A stretch of 64,000 nt of DNA from Lathyrus oleraceus. Taxonomy: Eukaryota; Streptophyta; Magnoliopsida; Fabales; Fabaceae. This document shows, piece after piece, positions 1-12,296 of this stretch. The stretch spans positions 249,977,575 through 250,041,574 of the forward strand of contig NC_066579.1 in assembly GCF_024323335.1 (NCBI RefSeq), given 5' to 3'. Below the pieces are notes generated by a model that made no database searches, was not told the origin of the DNA, and saw only the letters and a program-made list of their open reading frames with translations. Both the position numbers and the translations under genes were made by a program. Every line of letters begins with the position of its first letter. Within the stretch, counting starts at the first letter, position 1.

Positions 1-575
1 CACCATAACCATCAATAATATCCAAGCCACTCAATGCATAATCATACCAAACTATATCATCATTAGTGAGAGACATAAGTCTCTGAGACCACCGTAGACA
101 TTGTTTGTTCTCCACAAAAGCAGGCGTCTGAGGCAAGTGTGAAATAAACCACTTGTACAGAAGAGGAACACGGTACACAATAGTCCCACTACCTTTAGAA
201 TTCGTCAAATGAAAAGAGAAGTACATATCACCCAACAAAGTAGGCACATGATTCCAAATCAAGAAGATTCTAATAGTGTTAACATCAACAAAACCGTCAA
301 TGTTAGGGAACAAAGCCAAACCATAGATGGAAAACACAAAGATAGCTTCAAAAGCATCCACACTACCGGCTTGAGCAAAAACAGTATCTTTCACAATAAG
401 GAATTCAGAAGTCAACCCAAACATTCCTCCTTTCTTCACCCAATGAGCCTCAATCTCAGACTTCTTCAGATGAAGAGCTTCATCTATAAGATGAGATCTA
501 GGAATCTCCTCCATTCCACTAAAAGGCACTTTGTTAGAAACAAGTATTCCCAAGAGATGGGCATCATCTTCCAAC
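1..575 (-). pseudogene. Ogre-B ORF1, distal part (DUF7745 / plant-mobile-domain-like), split by Ogre-A
   Basis: Read on the minus strand, one frame stays open from 575 to the window edge with no stop. It is clearly similar to Ogre-A ORF1 (6296-7747): shared stretches include FEAIFV, LFPNID, VPTLLGD, LYKWFISHLPQT and SLTNDD. This is the ORF1 found upstream of gag in Ogre elements; its function is unknown. The remaining part lies at 37034-37200, on the other side of Ogre-A, which inserted at a GTAGG site and broke the reading frame. Over these 575 bp it is better preserved than the Ogre-A copy, which has three stops. It continues beyond the left edge. The DUF7745 name is recalled from the family's look, not searched. 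Confidence 0.8.
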
Positions 576-2007
576 GTAGGTGTAAGACCCCAATTTTGAC
601 CCTAAGATCCCTCATGGCATCATATTATTGCACATTGCATCTTGCCTCAAGGATCATAGCATCTTGGCTCCTTACCTTTGGGAGGGATCTCTTGAGAGTT
701 GGTTTTAGATCACCAAGCATGCTTGAATTGTATATTATTGCTTTTCTTATTTTGTTTACTAACCAAAAGCATAAAAATATGTCACTAACATCTTTTGTTT
801 GTAGCTTGAGCAATCACAAGACCCAAGGTTCACAGAAGCTTCTATGCTCATTGATGTGGCTAGGTGAAGATGAAAGCAAGCATGGAAATGGTTCCTAAAG
901 CTCTCATCCATCAAATATGCTTCCCAAGTATCTTAATTCATCATTTTGATCAAATCAAACCAAAGGGTTTGAGGCTTGTTTCCCAAGGAAACCCTAATTC
1001 ATCTGTTCATCAACTGTGCCTTGCTCATGAAGCAACCTCAACCCATGATCAAATACAATCAAGGGAAGTTCTTACATTCATCATTTCATGCATATGTGAA
1101 CTTATTTGAGTGTCCTCAATCATCAATTCATCAAGATATGAGATTTGGACTTGAGAAGTTGATCAGTCAATTCATTTGACTATTTTGAGGTACACTGAAA
1201 CCTAACTTTTAATATGTTTGTCAAATGAATATTACCCCAAGAGTAAAACTGTTCTTAAGAACCATATGAACAAATTTCATGTTCATCAAAAATTTATTTG
1301 AAGCTTGGAAGGTCATCCTCCATTTCAAAACATTATAGGTCATTTTGACTAAAACCCTAATTTTGGGTCAACTTCCCAAGGACATAACTCATTCATTTTT
1401 CATGATTTTGAGGTGGGATCAAATGAATTTTAAATTTTACGATGTCTACTTCAATTGTTATGTTGAACAAATTTTCAAAATCCTAAAAGAAATACATGTT
1501 ATAATGCAAAACATTATAGGTCACTTTGGACCAAAGGCATTGAAATGTGAAAAAGTCCAACTTCAAGTGCCCATAACGTCTTCATCAAAAATCCAAATGA
1601 TGAAAACTTTAAGTCCAAATTGATTGTCTTGAAAGATCTACAACTTTGATGTTGAAGATTTTGTCATTTGGAGCTTGCATCATTGAAACAGAAGGGCTTG
1701 AAGTTTGGCCATTTTTGAAACTTTCACATGTACATGTTTTGCACCTTACACTTCATGATCAATTTTCACCAATTTACAAATGTCAAATGAAGTTTTGGTC
1801 AACATAAAAATTGATCCTCATGCAAAAGGTTTCCAACCATTACCCATAAGGTTATGCTTCACTTTTGGAAATACCATTTTCGAAGGGATGAACAATTTGG
1901 TACAATTTTGGAAACTCATTAAAATTGCATTGCATGAGTTGATTACACACCATCTGCACGTCCAAATTATATCTGCTGATGTTAAGCTTGCAAATCCAAG
2001 TGGAATT

Positions 2008-2048
2008 GGGCCCTCCATGCGCCTGTACAGGCCCATGCATGGAGGCCC
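2008..2048. other. Dyad cluster just upstream of the Ogre-A TATA box
   Basis: Arms GGGCCCTCCATGC (2008-2020) and GCATGGAGGCCC (2037-2048) are near-perfect inverted repeats. Between and overlapping them are the perfect palindromes GCCTGTACAGGC (2021-2032) and CCATGCATGG (2033-2042). The block ends about 48 bp before TATAAATAAAG and is kept in the 3' LTR near 33627-33667. It may be a proximal promoter element or a cruciform; role inferred from position only. Confidence 0.55.
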
Positions 2049-2095
2049 TTTCCATCCATGCAATGCTTTTTTCATGCATATCAGCCATCAGTTGC

Positions 2096-2106
2096 TATAA
2101 ATAAAG
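2096..2106 (+). promoter_or_regulatory. TATA box of the Ogre-A 5' LTR
   Basis: TATAAATAAAG, a canonical plant TATA box about 1.51 kb into the LTR and repeated at 33714 in the 3' LTR. Transcription would be expected to start about 30 bp later. Sequence match only. Confidence 0.6.
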
Positions 2107-2542
2107 GGCCAATGCTTCTCATTTAAACAACCTAAGGGCACCTGTTATGCTGCACGAATCACACCTTAGCCATACTCAAAGGAACTCACCATTTCTTTCA
2201 AAAAAATTCAGATCTAAACTTCAATTTCCTTGATTGATTTTTAGATCTACAGTTCCTAAGCCTTGCTCACCTTGATCCATAGAACACACTGCAAGCATAA
2301 GCATCAAGAGATCATGCTCTCAAGCTCTCCATTTCAGAGGTTTACTTCAGAATTTGTTTTCTTCGAATCTACTTATATATTGCATATTTCTTGTTGTTGA
2401 TGGGTTGTCTGAAGTCCTCTTCATAGAGGCAATCATTTTGTACTTTGAATTGTTGAAATCCAACAAGTTTCAATTGAACACCACAAAATTCAAGCTCTGA
2501 TTCCTCTTTCTATGGAAGCCTAGAGTGAATTTGGTTGGTACA

Positions 2543-2670
2543 CGGATGATGTACATCACCCCAGCTTTCATTTGGTACCTGGATCGTGTCATTTGGTAGA
2601 GTTTGGATCTCTGCTACTTTTGGCCGACACCGAAGGACTGGCCGGAGAAGACGGTGGTGTACATCACCAT
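2543..2670. other. Two palindromes GGTGRTGTACAYCACC in the Ogre-A LTR
   Basis: Imperfect dyads around GATGTACATC (about 2545-2560) and GGTGGTGTACATCACC (2653-2668) lie about 108 bp apart, roughly 450-560 bp after the TATA box. In the 3' LTR the second (34268-34289) is a perfect 22-bp palindrome centred on GTGTACAC. Differences between the two LTR copies fall inside the arms. Confidence 0.6.
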
Positions 2671-4971
2671 CTGGTTGCCAGATTGAATAATAGCCACACG
2701 ATTTGTTTTCCAGATTTAATCATGGCCACTCAATGTTATGACTCAATTAAAGGCTATGTGTGATGCATTGACTCACGTGTTTGGTAGGCGCGCGCTCAGG
2801 AGCCATGTTATGTGCCAGCTCAATTAATGAGCTCCATCCAACGCTCCATGTTTTTTTGCCATTTTTATTTCTGATTTCATTTTATTTTTATTTATTTAAT
2901 TCTATTTCATTTAAAAAAATCATATCTCCCTCATTATTGGTCCAAAAAATGTGAGACCAATTGCATTATTCTTCTTTTAATATTTTTTATTTTATCATTT
3001 GATATTTTTTTATGAATTTTCTCTTTTCTGGTTATTTTTAATTCATTTTAAATAGTTTTTGATATTCAAAAAATACAAAAATATTTTCCCAACCTCTTTG
3101 AATGATGATGGATCTATGAAAAATATTCTCATCAATTTATTAATTGATTTGAGATTTATTTGAGATTTTAATTCAATTAGGTTATTTTTGTGCATTTTTA
3201 ATTGATTAAAAATAGTTTCTGACTTCTAAAAATGCTGAAATTTTTTGTCAAACTTTGTTTGACCTTGTTGAACTTAGGATAATTCACTTGGACTTTTCAA
3301 AGTTGATTTGAAGTGAATTTGAAGTTGACCTTTCTTTATTATTTTAATTCAAGTATTATTTTACTTTTGAAAAATACCAAAAATATTTTATTTGTTTCTT
3401 GACTTCTAATCTTCATCTTGTTTCTGTTTACTATTGTTTGACCTTGATTTCATATATCTTTGGTCAATGCTTGTTGATTACTTCATTCCATTTCCATTAA
3501 TGCACTTTATTCTTCTTCTTCTTTTTTGATCAATGAGTTAAAGATGGGTGGTTAGCCTTGATACATGGGAGGTTTAACCTTCCTTGATTCAAATCTAATT
3601 CATCTTGATCATAGATCAAGTGAATGGCTTTGCATTAAGGATAGGTTGCTTCCTAATCAAGCAAAGAACCTAAATCAATACAAGATCATTTCTCATCTTC
3701 TTTTTGGCATGGCAAGTTGTAGGAGCTTGATTCACTAATCAAGATCTCTAACTTGTGTTGTTGCCTACATTATTATTGACCGGCCTCAGATAGTTGTGAC
3801 TTCTACATAAGTCCAATTATGATTGCTTAACATAACGCTAAATTGCCTTATGGCACACTAATACTAACCATTAACCATTAACCATTAACATTTAATTCTT
3901 GCACTTTACATTTATGCAATTTACAATTCTTGTACATACTATTCATTTGTTTTTGCCCTTTGCTCATTTGAGCACATGTTTATGTTAATGCAATTTGCCT
4001 TTTGCTCAAGTGCACATAACTGTGTATATATTATTGTGCTTGTGCTTTTGTTTTCATTGTTGTGGACCAAATGCAAAAATGGACAAAAAGGACTTAAATT
4101 CTAGGACATTACCTATGCAAAAATGGAGTAAAAGGCCTTAACATTGAAGATGGATTAGAAGGACCAAATCTCTAAACTCACTCTTGTCCATTCTTGATTT
4201 GCTTCATGGAACCTTTTTGATGTGTGTGCTTTTGTGCTAGAGATTCCATTTGAGCCAAATTGAAGAACCATTGTCATGTACATCTAAAGTGAGAGATCCA
4301 AGAGCCATTGGAAGATTCCTAAGAGCTTTGCTTGCTTGATTGATTGCTCGAGTATACACTTATTTTCTTGCCTATTCCAAAGGATGGGAGCTACTTGGAT
4401 CATCAATATGATCTCAAAAAAGGAACTCCATTTGTGGTCTTGTTTCTTATCCTTCATCTCTTGTATGATTAGGACTTTAGCCATTCTTCTTCTTCCCTGC
4501 ACTCTAACCCAAGCCAAAACTTTTGTGCAAACATTAACACTTGTTTTCAAATATTAGAAACCTAAGCATTATGCTTTTGATTTTTAAACTTTCTTTTCAT
4601 AACACTTATTTTGAATTGAATATTTAAGTCAACTTTGACCATATTTTGTAAATACATTTCATTGGTAAATATGACTCATTCAAATGTTTTTGTGGTTTCA
4701 AGGGCCACTTCTTATTAAAACCTTTTCATAACCTTTAGCTATTAGGTTTGAGTTATCCTTGAGGTAGATATAATACTCACCTATATCCTTAGTGATGGAC
4801 AATGAGTCTTCCATGCTTATTATAGGGTTAACCCCTCACTAGCATGTTGAAGTTATCCTCACATGGTGGATTTGTGGTTTTAGGTTGAGTTTTCTCCCTT
4901 GGATAACAAAAGACCTTGAGGCTTTTGGACCAAATCAATTCACCAACTTGTTTTGATATTTTTACCCCAAA

Positions 4972-5013
4972 CTACGAGGTTTTGATCCTAATCTTTTTTA
5001 AGATGGTACGTAG
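4972..5013. other. Conserved CTACG...CGTAG hairpin in Ogre-A 5' LTR
   Basis: Outer arms CTACG and CGTAG (inside TACGTAGG) enclose an inner ATCTT-TTTT-AAGAT stem. It lies about 360 bp before the LTR end and is repeated at 36627-36668. The same arrangement occurs in the B, C, D and E LTRs of this window. Confidence 0.6.
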
Positions 5014-5379
5014 GCAATGGGTTTATCCATTCAAACACAAAATTGTAAATAACTTGTACATTCTTCTCTCATCTCCCCAATCATGTTTGCACAAACAAAT
5101 TTTCACAAAAATACCAACCTTACAACAAGTGTGAAAATGGCTCCCTAGGAGTACCTAGGATGTTTTCGGTGCTTAAAACCTTCCCATTGTATAACTAACC
5201 CCCTTACCCCGATCTCTGACATTTTTATTAGTTTTTGATTCGATAAAACTTCTTGGTTTTTGTTTGCTTTCTAACCTTTCCTTTGGATAAATAGAAGTGC
5301 GGTGGCGACTCGACTTGTATGGTTTACTTTTGATTTAGTCAATAAATCTAAAGGTAACGAATACCCCGCTATAGAAAAG

Positions 5380-5397
5380 TGGCGACTCTGCTGGGGA
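5380..5397 (+). other. Primer binding site of Ogre-A
   Basis: TGGCGACTCTGCTGGGGA starts 6 bp after the 5' LTR. This is the usual Ogre PBS, described for the family as matching the 3' end of tRNA-Arg. A shorter look-alike, TGGCGACTC, lies inside the LTR near 5302. Confidence 0.85.
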
Positions 5398-6295
5398 ATT
5401 TGCCTAGTGGGTTTTTCCTACTTTTCACATCTTGTTGTATTGTATTATATATTATTTTGTGACATATTTTTGTGCATTTTGGGATTACTGTATTGTGTGT
5501 AATGATTGAATTGCTTGATATATTAATTCCTTGTATGCTTGGTGATCTTTGTGAGATGAGTTCTATACCCAAACTCGAGTGCACTTAGGATAGGAGAATG
5601 GCATAGTCTTGTTGACTTGTGTGGAGTTATTCCTTAGCAAGTTGACTTGCAAGCCCATTCACTTGGTGGAGGTCATGTTGGGATCAATAATGCCACACGA
5701 GTAGTCGTGGTTAGGCATTACTCTTTCCAATATAGACCTTAGAAGCCAAGGACCTTAGTTTACCAAGCCCATCTTGGCCTATTTTTAGGACATAGTGCGA
5801 AGGTCGTTCAAGTGTAAGATTTGATACGATTGTTACGCGATACTACACTCATAAGAGTCTCTCTTTAGAATATTTTTGGAATACGAGTAGTCGTTTATCC
5901 GATAATATCCTAAAGATGGGATGATGACTATGGGAACCTCTTGTAGAACATGTTTGGCAGGTTTAAACCCTAGTACACTCCCTTTGGGTGGTTCTTAAAC
6001 GAGACTCCATGATCGTGACTTGCAACAAACCCTTGATTCATGGTTGATCTGTTCTTGTGTATCCTTAATATCAATGGAACTTGGGTGTTGATAAGGTGTA
6101 AACCATAATCCACCAAAATGGATGATTGATATTAAGGATGACTTGATCCATCCCATGACCTTTGTGTGGTGTGCTTTGCTTGATCCTTAAGTGTGATTGT
6201 TGCATCCATGCATTCATGCACCCATTTGCATTCATATCATCAATAATGAGAAAATTTTCAAGGAACTGAAGAGGTCTATTTGCAAATTTTCAGAC
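5398..6295 (+). other. Ogre-A 5' untranslated leader
   Basis: About 0.9 kb between PBS and ORF1 without a convincing ORF. It contains two copies of the small inverted repeat ACGA-GTAG-TCGT (near 5699 and 5883). Parts align with the Ogre-B leader on the minus strand at 37201-37508, for example the block around GATAGGAG. No splice or structural role can be assigned from sequence alone. Confidence 0.7.
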
Positions 6296-7747
6296 ATGGA
6301 TAGACAAAGAAGGAATACGAAGAAGTACAGTTTCAGACAACCCGACTTGAAAGAGATAAGGAATTTGACATCCTATGTATTAAATCCCTTGGATTTTAAG
6401 GCTCGTCATGGGAAGCTTCTATTTATTCTGGCTACTCAAGTGGACGAAGATTTGATGAGTGTATTGGTGCAGTTCTATGATCCCTTGTACCGTTGCTTTA
6501 CATTTCCGTATTTCCAGCTTTTGCCTACGCTTGAGGAGTATGCCTATCTTGTGGGTATACCTATCCTAGACCAGTTGTCGTTCAGTGGCTTAGAGAGGGT
6601 TCCTACTTCTCAAGAGATAGCTGATATGTTACATATAGATTAATCTCTGGTTGGTGCTCATATGACTACCAAAGGTGGAATTCAAGGTCTCCCTTCTGAG
6701 TTCCTCATCGCTCAAGCTACTTTATATGGGAAGGCCATGAGTGAGGACGCCTTTGAGGCCATATTTGTACTTCTCATCTATGGGGTAGTGTTATTCCCCA
6801 ACATCGACAAGTTTGTGGATGTGAATCCTATTAGGATTTTCTCTACTCTTAATCCCGTTCCGACTCTGTTGGGTGACACTTACTTTTCTTTGCATATGAG
6901 GAATGCAAAGGGGGGTGGTACCATTGTGTGCTGTTTGCCTCTGCTATACAAGTGGTTTATTTCGCACTTGCCGCAGACGGTCGCCTTCAAGGAGAACAAA
7001 GGATGTCTACGATGGTCCACGAGACTTATGTCTCTCACTAATGATGATATCTTTTGGTACAACCGTGTATATGATAGTGTGCAGATTATCGACTCTTGTG
7101 GTGAATTCTCCAATGTACCTCTTCTTGGTACATGTGGTGGGATTAACTACAACCCTATTTTGGCACGTCGTCAGCTTGGGTTCCCCCTAAAGGATAAACC
7201 TAATAACATTCTCTTAGAGGGTGTATTCTTCTAGGAGGGTAAAGATCCCCAAGGCTTGAGGGGCAGAATGGTTCACGCTTGGCGCAAAATCCATAGGAAG
7301 GGAAGGAAGGAGCTTGGTCCGAAGAACTGTATTGCTTTGGAACCCTATACTTCGTGGGTGAGGAGGAGAGCTTCCGAGTACCTTATGCCTTATGAGTATC
7401 TGAGACCTACACCTTTGGTTGTGGTTGGGCCTTCAACCCTCCCTGACCAAGGAATAAAGGAGTTGAGAGACTAAGACTGTTCACGTGCTTGGATCCATGA
7501 ACGAGAGGAGCTACTTCAGCAACTTAGAGATAAGGATGCATTGATAGAGTTTCTTGAGCATCAGGTTATCGATGAGCCTGATGATATGGTGACCTCTCTT
7601 CTTCCTCAGTTTTCTAAGTTCTGGAAGAGGAAGTATGATCAACTCGCCAAAGCGAAGGCAGATATGGAGGCAGCCTATGAGAGGGAGGTGAAAAGGCTTC
7701 GTGCAGCTTATCTTCCAGTCTCCAGAGCTTTAGATGATTATTTCTAG
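6296..7747 (+). pseudogene. Ogre-A ORF1 (DUF7745 / plant-mobile-domain-like), three stops
   Basis: One frame from ATG 6296 to TAG 7745-7747, 483 codons, broken by TAA 6641, TAG 7232 and TAA 7472. No frameshift is needed. The N-terminal two thirds resemble the plant-mobile-domain-like protein that Ogre elements carry before gag (motifs LEEYAYLVGIP, AFEAIFVLLIYG, LYKWFISHLPQT). The last about 90 codons are charged and heptad-like (REELLQQLRDKDALIEFLEH), so a coiled coil is likely. Its function in the element is unknown; DNA-binding or transposition-accessory roles have been suggested for related domains but are not shown here. The start was chosen as the first ATG before the conserved block. 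Homologous to 1-575 on the minus strand. Confidence 0.85.
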
Positions 7748-8064
7748 GGTTCCATAGGATGTTCATTTTCCTTCTCTCTTGTATTGTATTTGGTTACCAA
7801 GACTGTACTTCTTTGGTGTAAAAATATTTTCCAGATATTATTGATGTGATATTTCCATATAATTAATATTTTCAATATTTGCAAATAGGACCCTAAAGTT
7901 CCTCTGATAACAAATAAATCATATGCACAAGCATTGCATGCATCATGTGCATAAGCAGGTTTTACTTCAAGCTTCTTGTTCAATGGTCTAACTATGTGTT
8001 CTTCATTTATTTTGAAGATAAGCTGACTCACCAGTACTACACTCGAGCCAACTCTTCAAGACTG
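7748..8064 (+). other. Spacer between Ogre-A ORF1 and gag
   Basis: About 317 bp, AT-rich, without a recognisable gene. A frame compatible with gag is open from about 7945, but the first ATG with gag-like sequence is at 8065. I see no clear promoter. Confidence 0.6.
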
Positions 8065-9424
8065 ATGGATCACTTAGAGCAAGAGAACCGTGAACTCAAG
8101 GAGGAAGTGGCCAGATTGACTGCCCTGATGGAGTCTTTCATGGCTGCCGTCGTCTCCGACAACTTCAACTCCTCCTCAGAGGACAGTCATCTCTGAGATT
8201 GCCTCTTCAACAGTGCCTGCGGCCAGTGCCCACTTTGCACCAACTACTATTCCAGTCGGGTTTCCCTGGGGGATGCCTGCCAACTTTGTTCCTGAGGGTC
8301 TTGCCCCCATATTTTCTTCTTTGCCGGCATCTAGCCCGGTCCTCGCCGTTCCACCTCTTTTCGTGCATACTATGACAAGAGTAGACGACAACATCTACCA
8401 CTCTGAGCCTTCTGAGAGCCCAGATGTCTATGAAAAGATGGATGCAATGAACGATCAGTTTCTTGAGCTCTGCAAGGAACTCAAAACTCTCAGAGGAAAG
8501 GACCTCTTTGGCAAGTCTGCTGCTGAACTCTGCCTAGTTCCAAATGTTAAAATCCCTGTAAAGTTCAAAGTTCCTGACTTTGAAAAGTACAAGGGAAATA
8601 CTTGCCCTCTCAGCCACCTAGTTATGTATGCAAGGAAGATGTTGACTCATACCGACAATGATCAGCTCCTCATTCATTATTTCCAGGACAGTTTGTCTGG
8701 TGCTGCCCTGAGATGGTACATGGGCTTGGACAGCGCAAACATCCGATCCTTCAATGACCTTAGCGAAGCTTTCGTCAAGAAATACAAGTATAATGTGGAT
8801 ATGGCTCCCGATAGGGATCAATTGAGAGCCATGTCCCAGAAGGACAAGGAAACTTTCAAAGAGTACGCCCAGAGGTGGCGAGAGTTAGCAGCACAGATCG
8901 TGCCTCCGCTGGAGGAGAAAGAAATGACCAAGATCTTCCTGAAGACCTTGAGCTCATTTTATTATGAGCGGATGATTCCCAGCGCTCCTTCTGATTTCAC
9001 CGAGATGGTGAACATGGGGATGTGTTTGGAGGAAGGAGTCAGGGAAGGGCGCCTGACCAGAGAAGAAGGCTCTTCTGCCAAACGATATGGGGCGTTTGGA
9101 AAGAAGAAAGATGGTGAGGCACATGTTGTGACCTCCCATATCAAACCAAGAAGACCCTCAATAAGGAGGAAGACCGTGCGTCCCGCTGGTAATCAGCATC
9201 AGGTGGCTCACATAGCACCTGTTTTCAGAGAAAACCAGCACTATCAGCACAATAATAACTAGTAACAGCAACATCAACAATATTAACAACAACAACACCG
9301 TCCTCAACAGCAGGCCTACCAGCCTCGAAACAACAATCAGACTAGTACCAGCTATGAGAGGAAGAGGGTCACCTTTGATCCTATTCAAATGACCTATGCA
9401 GAGCTATATCCCTCTTTGATAGAA
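8065..9424 (+). pseudogene. Ogre-A gag (capsid/nucleocapsid), two frameshifts and three stops
   Basis: It begins MDHLEQENRELKEEVARLT, a short coiled coil typical of Ogre gag, in one frame. It shifts frame near 8190 and continues through the retrotransposon gag domain (about 8570-8910, with LIHYFQDSL, AALRWYMGL, RWRELAAQ). A Gln/Asn-rich stretch follows, with TAG 9260, TAA 9263 and TAA 9284, all one C-to-T step from CAG or CAA codons. A second frameshift near 9422 leads into the linker and protease. Gag would form the particle and package RNA. The zinc-knuckle-like motif lies just downstream near 9500. The gene is dead as read. Confidence 0.85.
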
Positions 9425-11369
9425 GGAAACTGATTACCCCACGCGACCCACCGGCTATACCTACCAACCCCCAGTGGTGGTATAAGCCCGAGCTACATTG
9501 TGTTTATCATTCCAGTGCCCCCAGACATGACGTGGAAAACTGTTACCCGCTGAAGATCAAGGTTCAAGACCTTGTGAGAAGTGGTATCTTGTGTTTAGAG
9601 GACGTAGGTCCCAATATGAAGAAGAACCCATTGCCCGAGCATGGGAAATCTATTGTCAACATGGTCCAGGGCTGCCCTGGTAAATATAAGGTCAAATATG
9701 TCAGCCATATTCGACAATCTTTGGTCGAGATGCACAGACTATTGTGTGAATACAATCATTATGAGCACGACCATGACATATGTCGTGTCTGCACTGTCAA
9801 TCAAAGGGGATGTCGCCAAGTCCGAAAAGACATCCAAGAAATGATGGATGAAGGTGTAATTGAAATTCTTCAGAATCACGATGCTGATGATGAAGTCAAT
9901 GTGATATCTCCAGTATTTCGGATCCCAAAGCCCGTTGTCATCCGGTATGATGGCAGCAAACAGAAGGCTTCTCTCTCTTTGATAATCAAACCAGCTGGCC
10001 CTGTGCCATATTCTTCTGATAAAGTTGTCCCCTATCGTTACAATGTTGTGGCATTGGAAGATGGGAAGGAGGTGCCCCTGCCCTCTACCTCTGTTGTTAG
10101 TATTGCCGATGTCAGTGGCCTGACTCGTAGTGGTCATGTTTTCTCGGCTCCGCTGAAACCCCGGGCCGACGTCCGAAGGGCTGATGTTGCTGATTGTGCT
10201 GTGCGCCCGGTTGGAAATGATGTTATTGCTCCGAATCCGGCACTTGTTGCTAATAAACCTGTCACTGTTGCAAGAACTCCTGTCTTCGCTGGCCTGAATG
10301 GCACGATGAAAGAAGACTGTGATGAGATGTTAAGGCTCATCAAGAGGAGTGAGTATAACATTGTAGATCAGCTTCTACAAACGCCATCAAAGATCTCTGT
10401 GCTATTTTTGCTTATGAATTCAGAACCACACCGTGAAGCTCAGTAGAAGGTGTTGGATGTGGTGTATGTAGATCATGACATCATAATAGAACAATTCGAT
10501 AGTATTGTTGCAAACATCACCGCTTGTAACAATCTGAGTTTTTGTGATGCTGATCTCCCTGAAGAGGGAAGAAACCACAATTTGGCACTTCACATATCTA
10601 TGAGCTGCAAGGATGATGCCATGTCTAATATGCTGGTGGACACTGGATCATCACTAAATGTGTTGCCAAAATCCACTCTGGCTAGATTGTCATACCAGGG
10701 GCCTCTCATGAGGCAGAGTGGAGTAGTGGTAAAAGCTTTTGACGGATCCCGCAAAATGGTGATTGGAGAGGTTGAACTCCCAGTCAAGATTGGACCAAGT
10801 GATTTCCAGATCACTTTTCAGGTCATGGATATCCACCCATCATAAAGCTGTCTGTTGGGCAGACCATGGATTCACGAGGCAGGCGCCGTGACATCCACCC
10901 TACACCAGAAATTGAAATTTGTCAAGAACAAAAAGCTGGTGGTGGTAGGGGGAGAGAAGGCTCTCCTGGTTAGCCATTTGTCTTCCTTTTCTTACATAGA
11001 TGCTGAGGATGAAGTTGGAACACCGTTCCAAGCTTTATTTATTGCTGAACCTTCTAAGAAAGGAACTTATTCATTTGCGTCCTACAATGATGCTAAGTTG
11101 GCCATTAAGCATGGCATAACTACTGGTTTAGGGCAAATGATCAAGATGGAAGACAACAAATCCCGGGCTGGCATAGGGTATTCTTCTGGTGCTTTTAACA
11201 AGCATGGGCTGTTTCAGAGTGGTGGGTTCATCCACACTGTCCAAGACGAGAAAGCTGCTGCTGTTGTGGAAGAGGATGCAGAGGAAGATTCTGGAAACTT
11301 TGTCATCCCTGGAGGGGTCTGCAATAATTGGGTCACTGTTGATGTTCCAACAGTTGTCCATAAGTCAAC
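9425..11369 (+). pseudogene. Ogre-A nucleocapsid-protease linker and aspartic protease
   Basis: One frame from about 9421. It opens with a C-X2-H-X5-H-X4-C knuckle (CVYHSSAPRHDVENC) followed by LKIKVQDLV, usual for Tat gag ends. A long linker follows, then the retropepsin with active-site DTGSSLN near 10639 and the flap-side LLGRPWIHEAG near 10855. Stops are TAG 10444 and TAA 10843; the second falls inside the protease just before LLGRPW. The acidic tail runs up to the intron donor at 11370. It would process the gag-pol polyprotein. Gag and protease are usually one ORF in Ogre; the frame difference from gag here is explained by the indel near 9422. Confidence 0.85.
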
Positions 11370-11635
11370 GTAATGTTCATTTTGTTTAAAAACCCTTCTC
11401 CCATGCCAAAAGGAGAAGTGATGACATTGTTGGCTCATAAATACAATGATATTTTCATTCAATAAATTCATGTTAAATGTTTGTTTTTTCCAATTATTTT
11501 CACTTTTTTCTTTTTGCATGAAATTGGTGATCACATAAAACCTTAAAAATAGAATAAAATCAATCTTTTCATCTGCATAATGATTTGCCTTGTTTGAATT
11601 CTAAAATCTCTTTTATATCCCAAATCATTATGCAG
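11370..11635 (+). other. Ogre intron between protease and reverse transcriptase (266 bp)
   Basis: Donor GTAATG at 11370 and acceptor TTATGCAG ending at 11635. Removing it keeps the reading frame between the acidic protease tail and the RT leader. A stop is met in frame right after the donor if it is not spliced. An intron in exactly this place is a defining trait of Ogre elements, where splicing controls the ratio of gag-pro to gag-pro-pol. The exact acceptor is my choice. Confidence 0.8.
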
Positions 11636-11847
11636 GTTGATCAAACCCATTGAACATAATGATCCAACACCATCTCCCAACTTTGAGTTCCCTGTATTTG
11701 AGGCCGAAGAAGATGATGTTGAAGAGATTCCTGACGAGATTACCCGTCTACTTGAGAATGAAAAGAAGATCATTCAGCCACATCTTGAGAATCTGGAAAC
11801 AGTCAACTTGGGGTCTGAAGATTGTGTGCGAGAAGTGAAGATTGGGG
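11636..11847 (+). pseudogene. Ogre-A pol exon 2, first part (RT leader)
   Basis: Open frame after the intron, rich in Glu/Asp (EAEEDDVEEIPDEITRLL), ending at the Athila insertion (TGGGG 11843-11847). It resumes at 25485 on the far side of the Athila element in the same frame. It is the N-terminal extension before the RT fingers. The sequence has no stop up to the insertion. Confidence 0.85.
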
Positions 11848-12080
11848 TGATAACATGAAATAATATCACATTTTTGGACTCGATTTAATTAAATTATATT
11901 ATTATTTGTTTCGATTTATTTCATTTTATTCGATATTACTTGGTATTTTTCCTTCTATTTGTCTCAGGTAACTTATTTGAAGCATAAGTGAAAAAGGAAG
12001 AAAAGGGGGTGCAAAAAGATGATGAGAAGCAAATTCCACTAAAGCCCAGCCCACAATTACAAGCCAGGAGCGCTGAACCT

Positions 12081-12165
12081 GTGACGACCGCCACACAAGG
12101 TGTGACGAGCGTCACGCCCTGCTACCTTGTGTTACGAGCGTAACATATGGCGTGACGAACGTCAC
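12081..12165. repeat. Palindrome array in Athila 5' LTR (TGACG-type)
   Basis: Four 14-bp dyads: GTGACGACCGCCAC (12081, imperfect), GTGACGAGCGTCAC (12102), GTTACGAGCGTAAC (12131) and GTGACGAACGTCAC (12152). Starts are 21, 29 and 21 bp apart, so there are two pairs with 21-bp spacing. In the third unit both arms changed together, keeping symmetry. The array ends about 130 bp before the TATA box. TGACG is the core bound by plant TGA-type bZIP factors; binding is inference. Repeated at 24005-24089 and, in varied form, at 20957-21038. Confidence 0.85.
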
Positions 12166-12296
12166 ACCCCTCTCCTATATTTTTGGCTTTTAACGCGCAA
12201 CAGAGGCACGTTGAAGCCTATTCTTCCGCTTGACTCTTGGAACGTGAAGACTACTTACGGAAGGAATTTCTGGAAACCGTTACAAAAGTGGATTAA

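Larger units (their letters stand above)
581..5373 (+). repeat. Ogre-A 5' LTR (4793 bp)
   Basis: Direct repeat of 32198-37028. It begins TGTAAGACCCC and ends CCGCTATA, where the 3' copy ends CTACA, so the terminal CA has decayed to TA. I count about 10 differences in the first 325 bp, near 3 percent. U3 runs to the TATA box near 2096. Palindromes near 2545 and 2651 and a hairpin at 4972-5013 lie downstream of it. There is no coding content; ORFs across it are chance. Confidence 0.95.

Noticed and set aside
209..898. 229-codon plus-strand ORF
   Set aside because: It runs across antisense Ogre-B ORF1 and into the Ogre-A LTR start; it is the shadow of the minus-strand frame.
1780..2100. ORFs on both strands in the Ogre-A LTR, repeated at 33428-33718
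   Set aside because: They lie in U3 just before the TATA box, match no family, and recur only because the LTR is duplicated.
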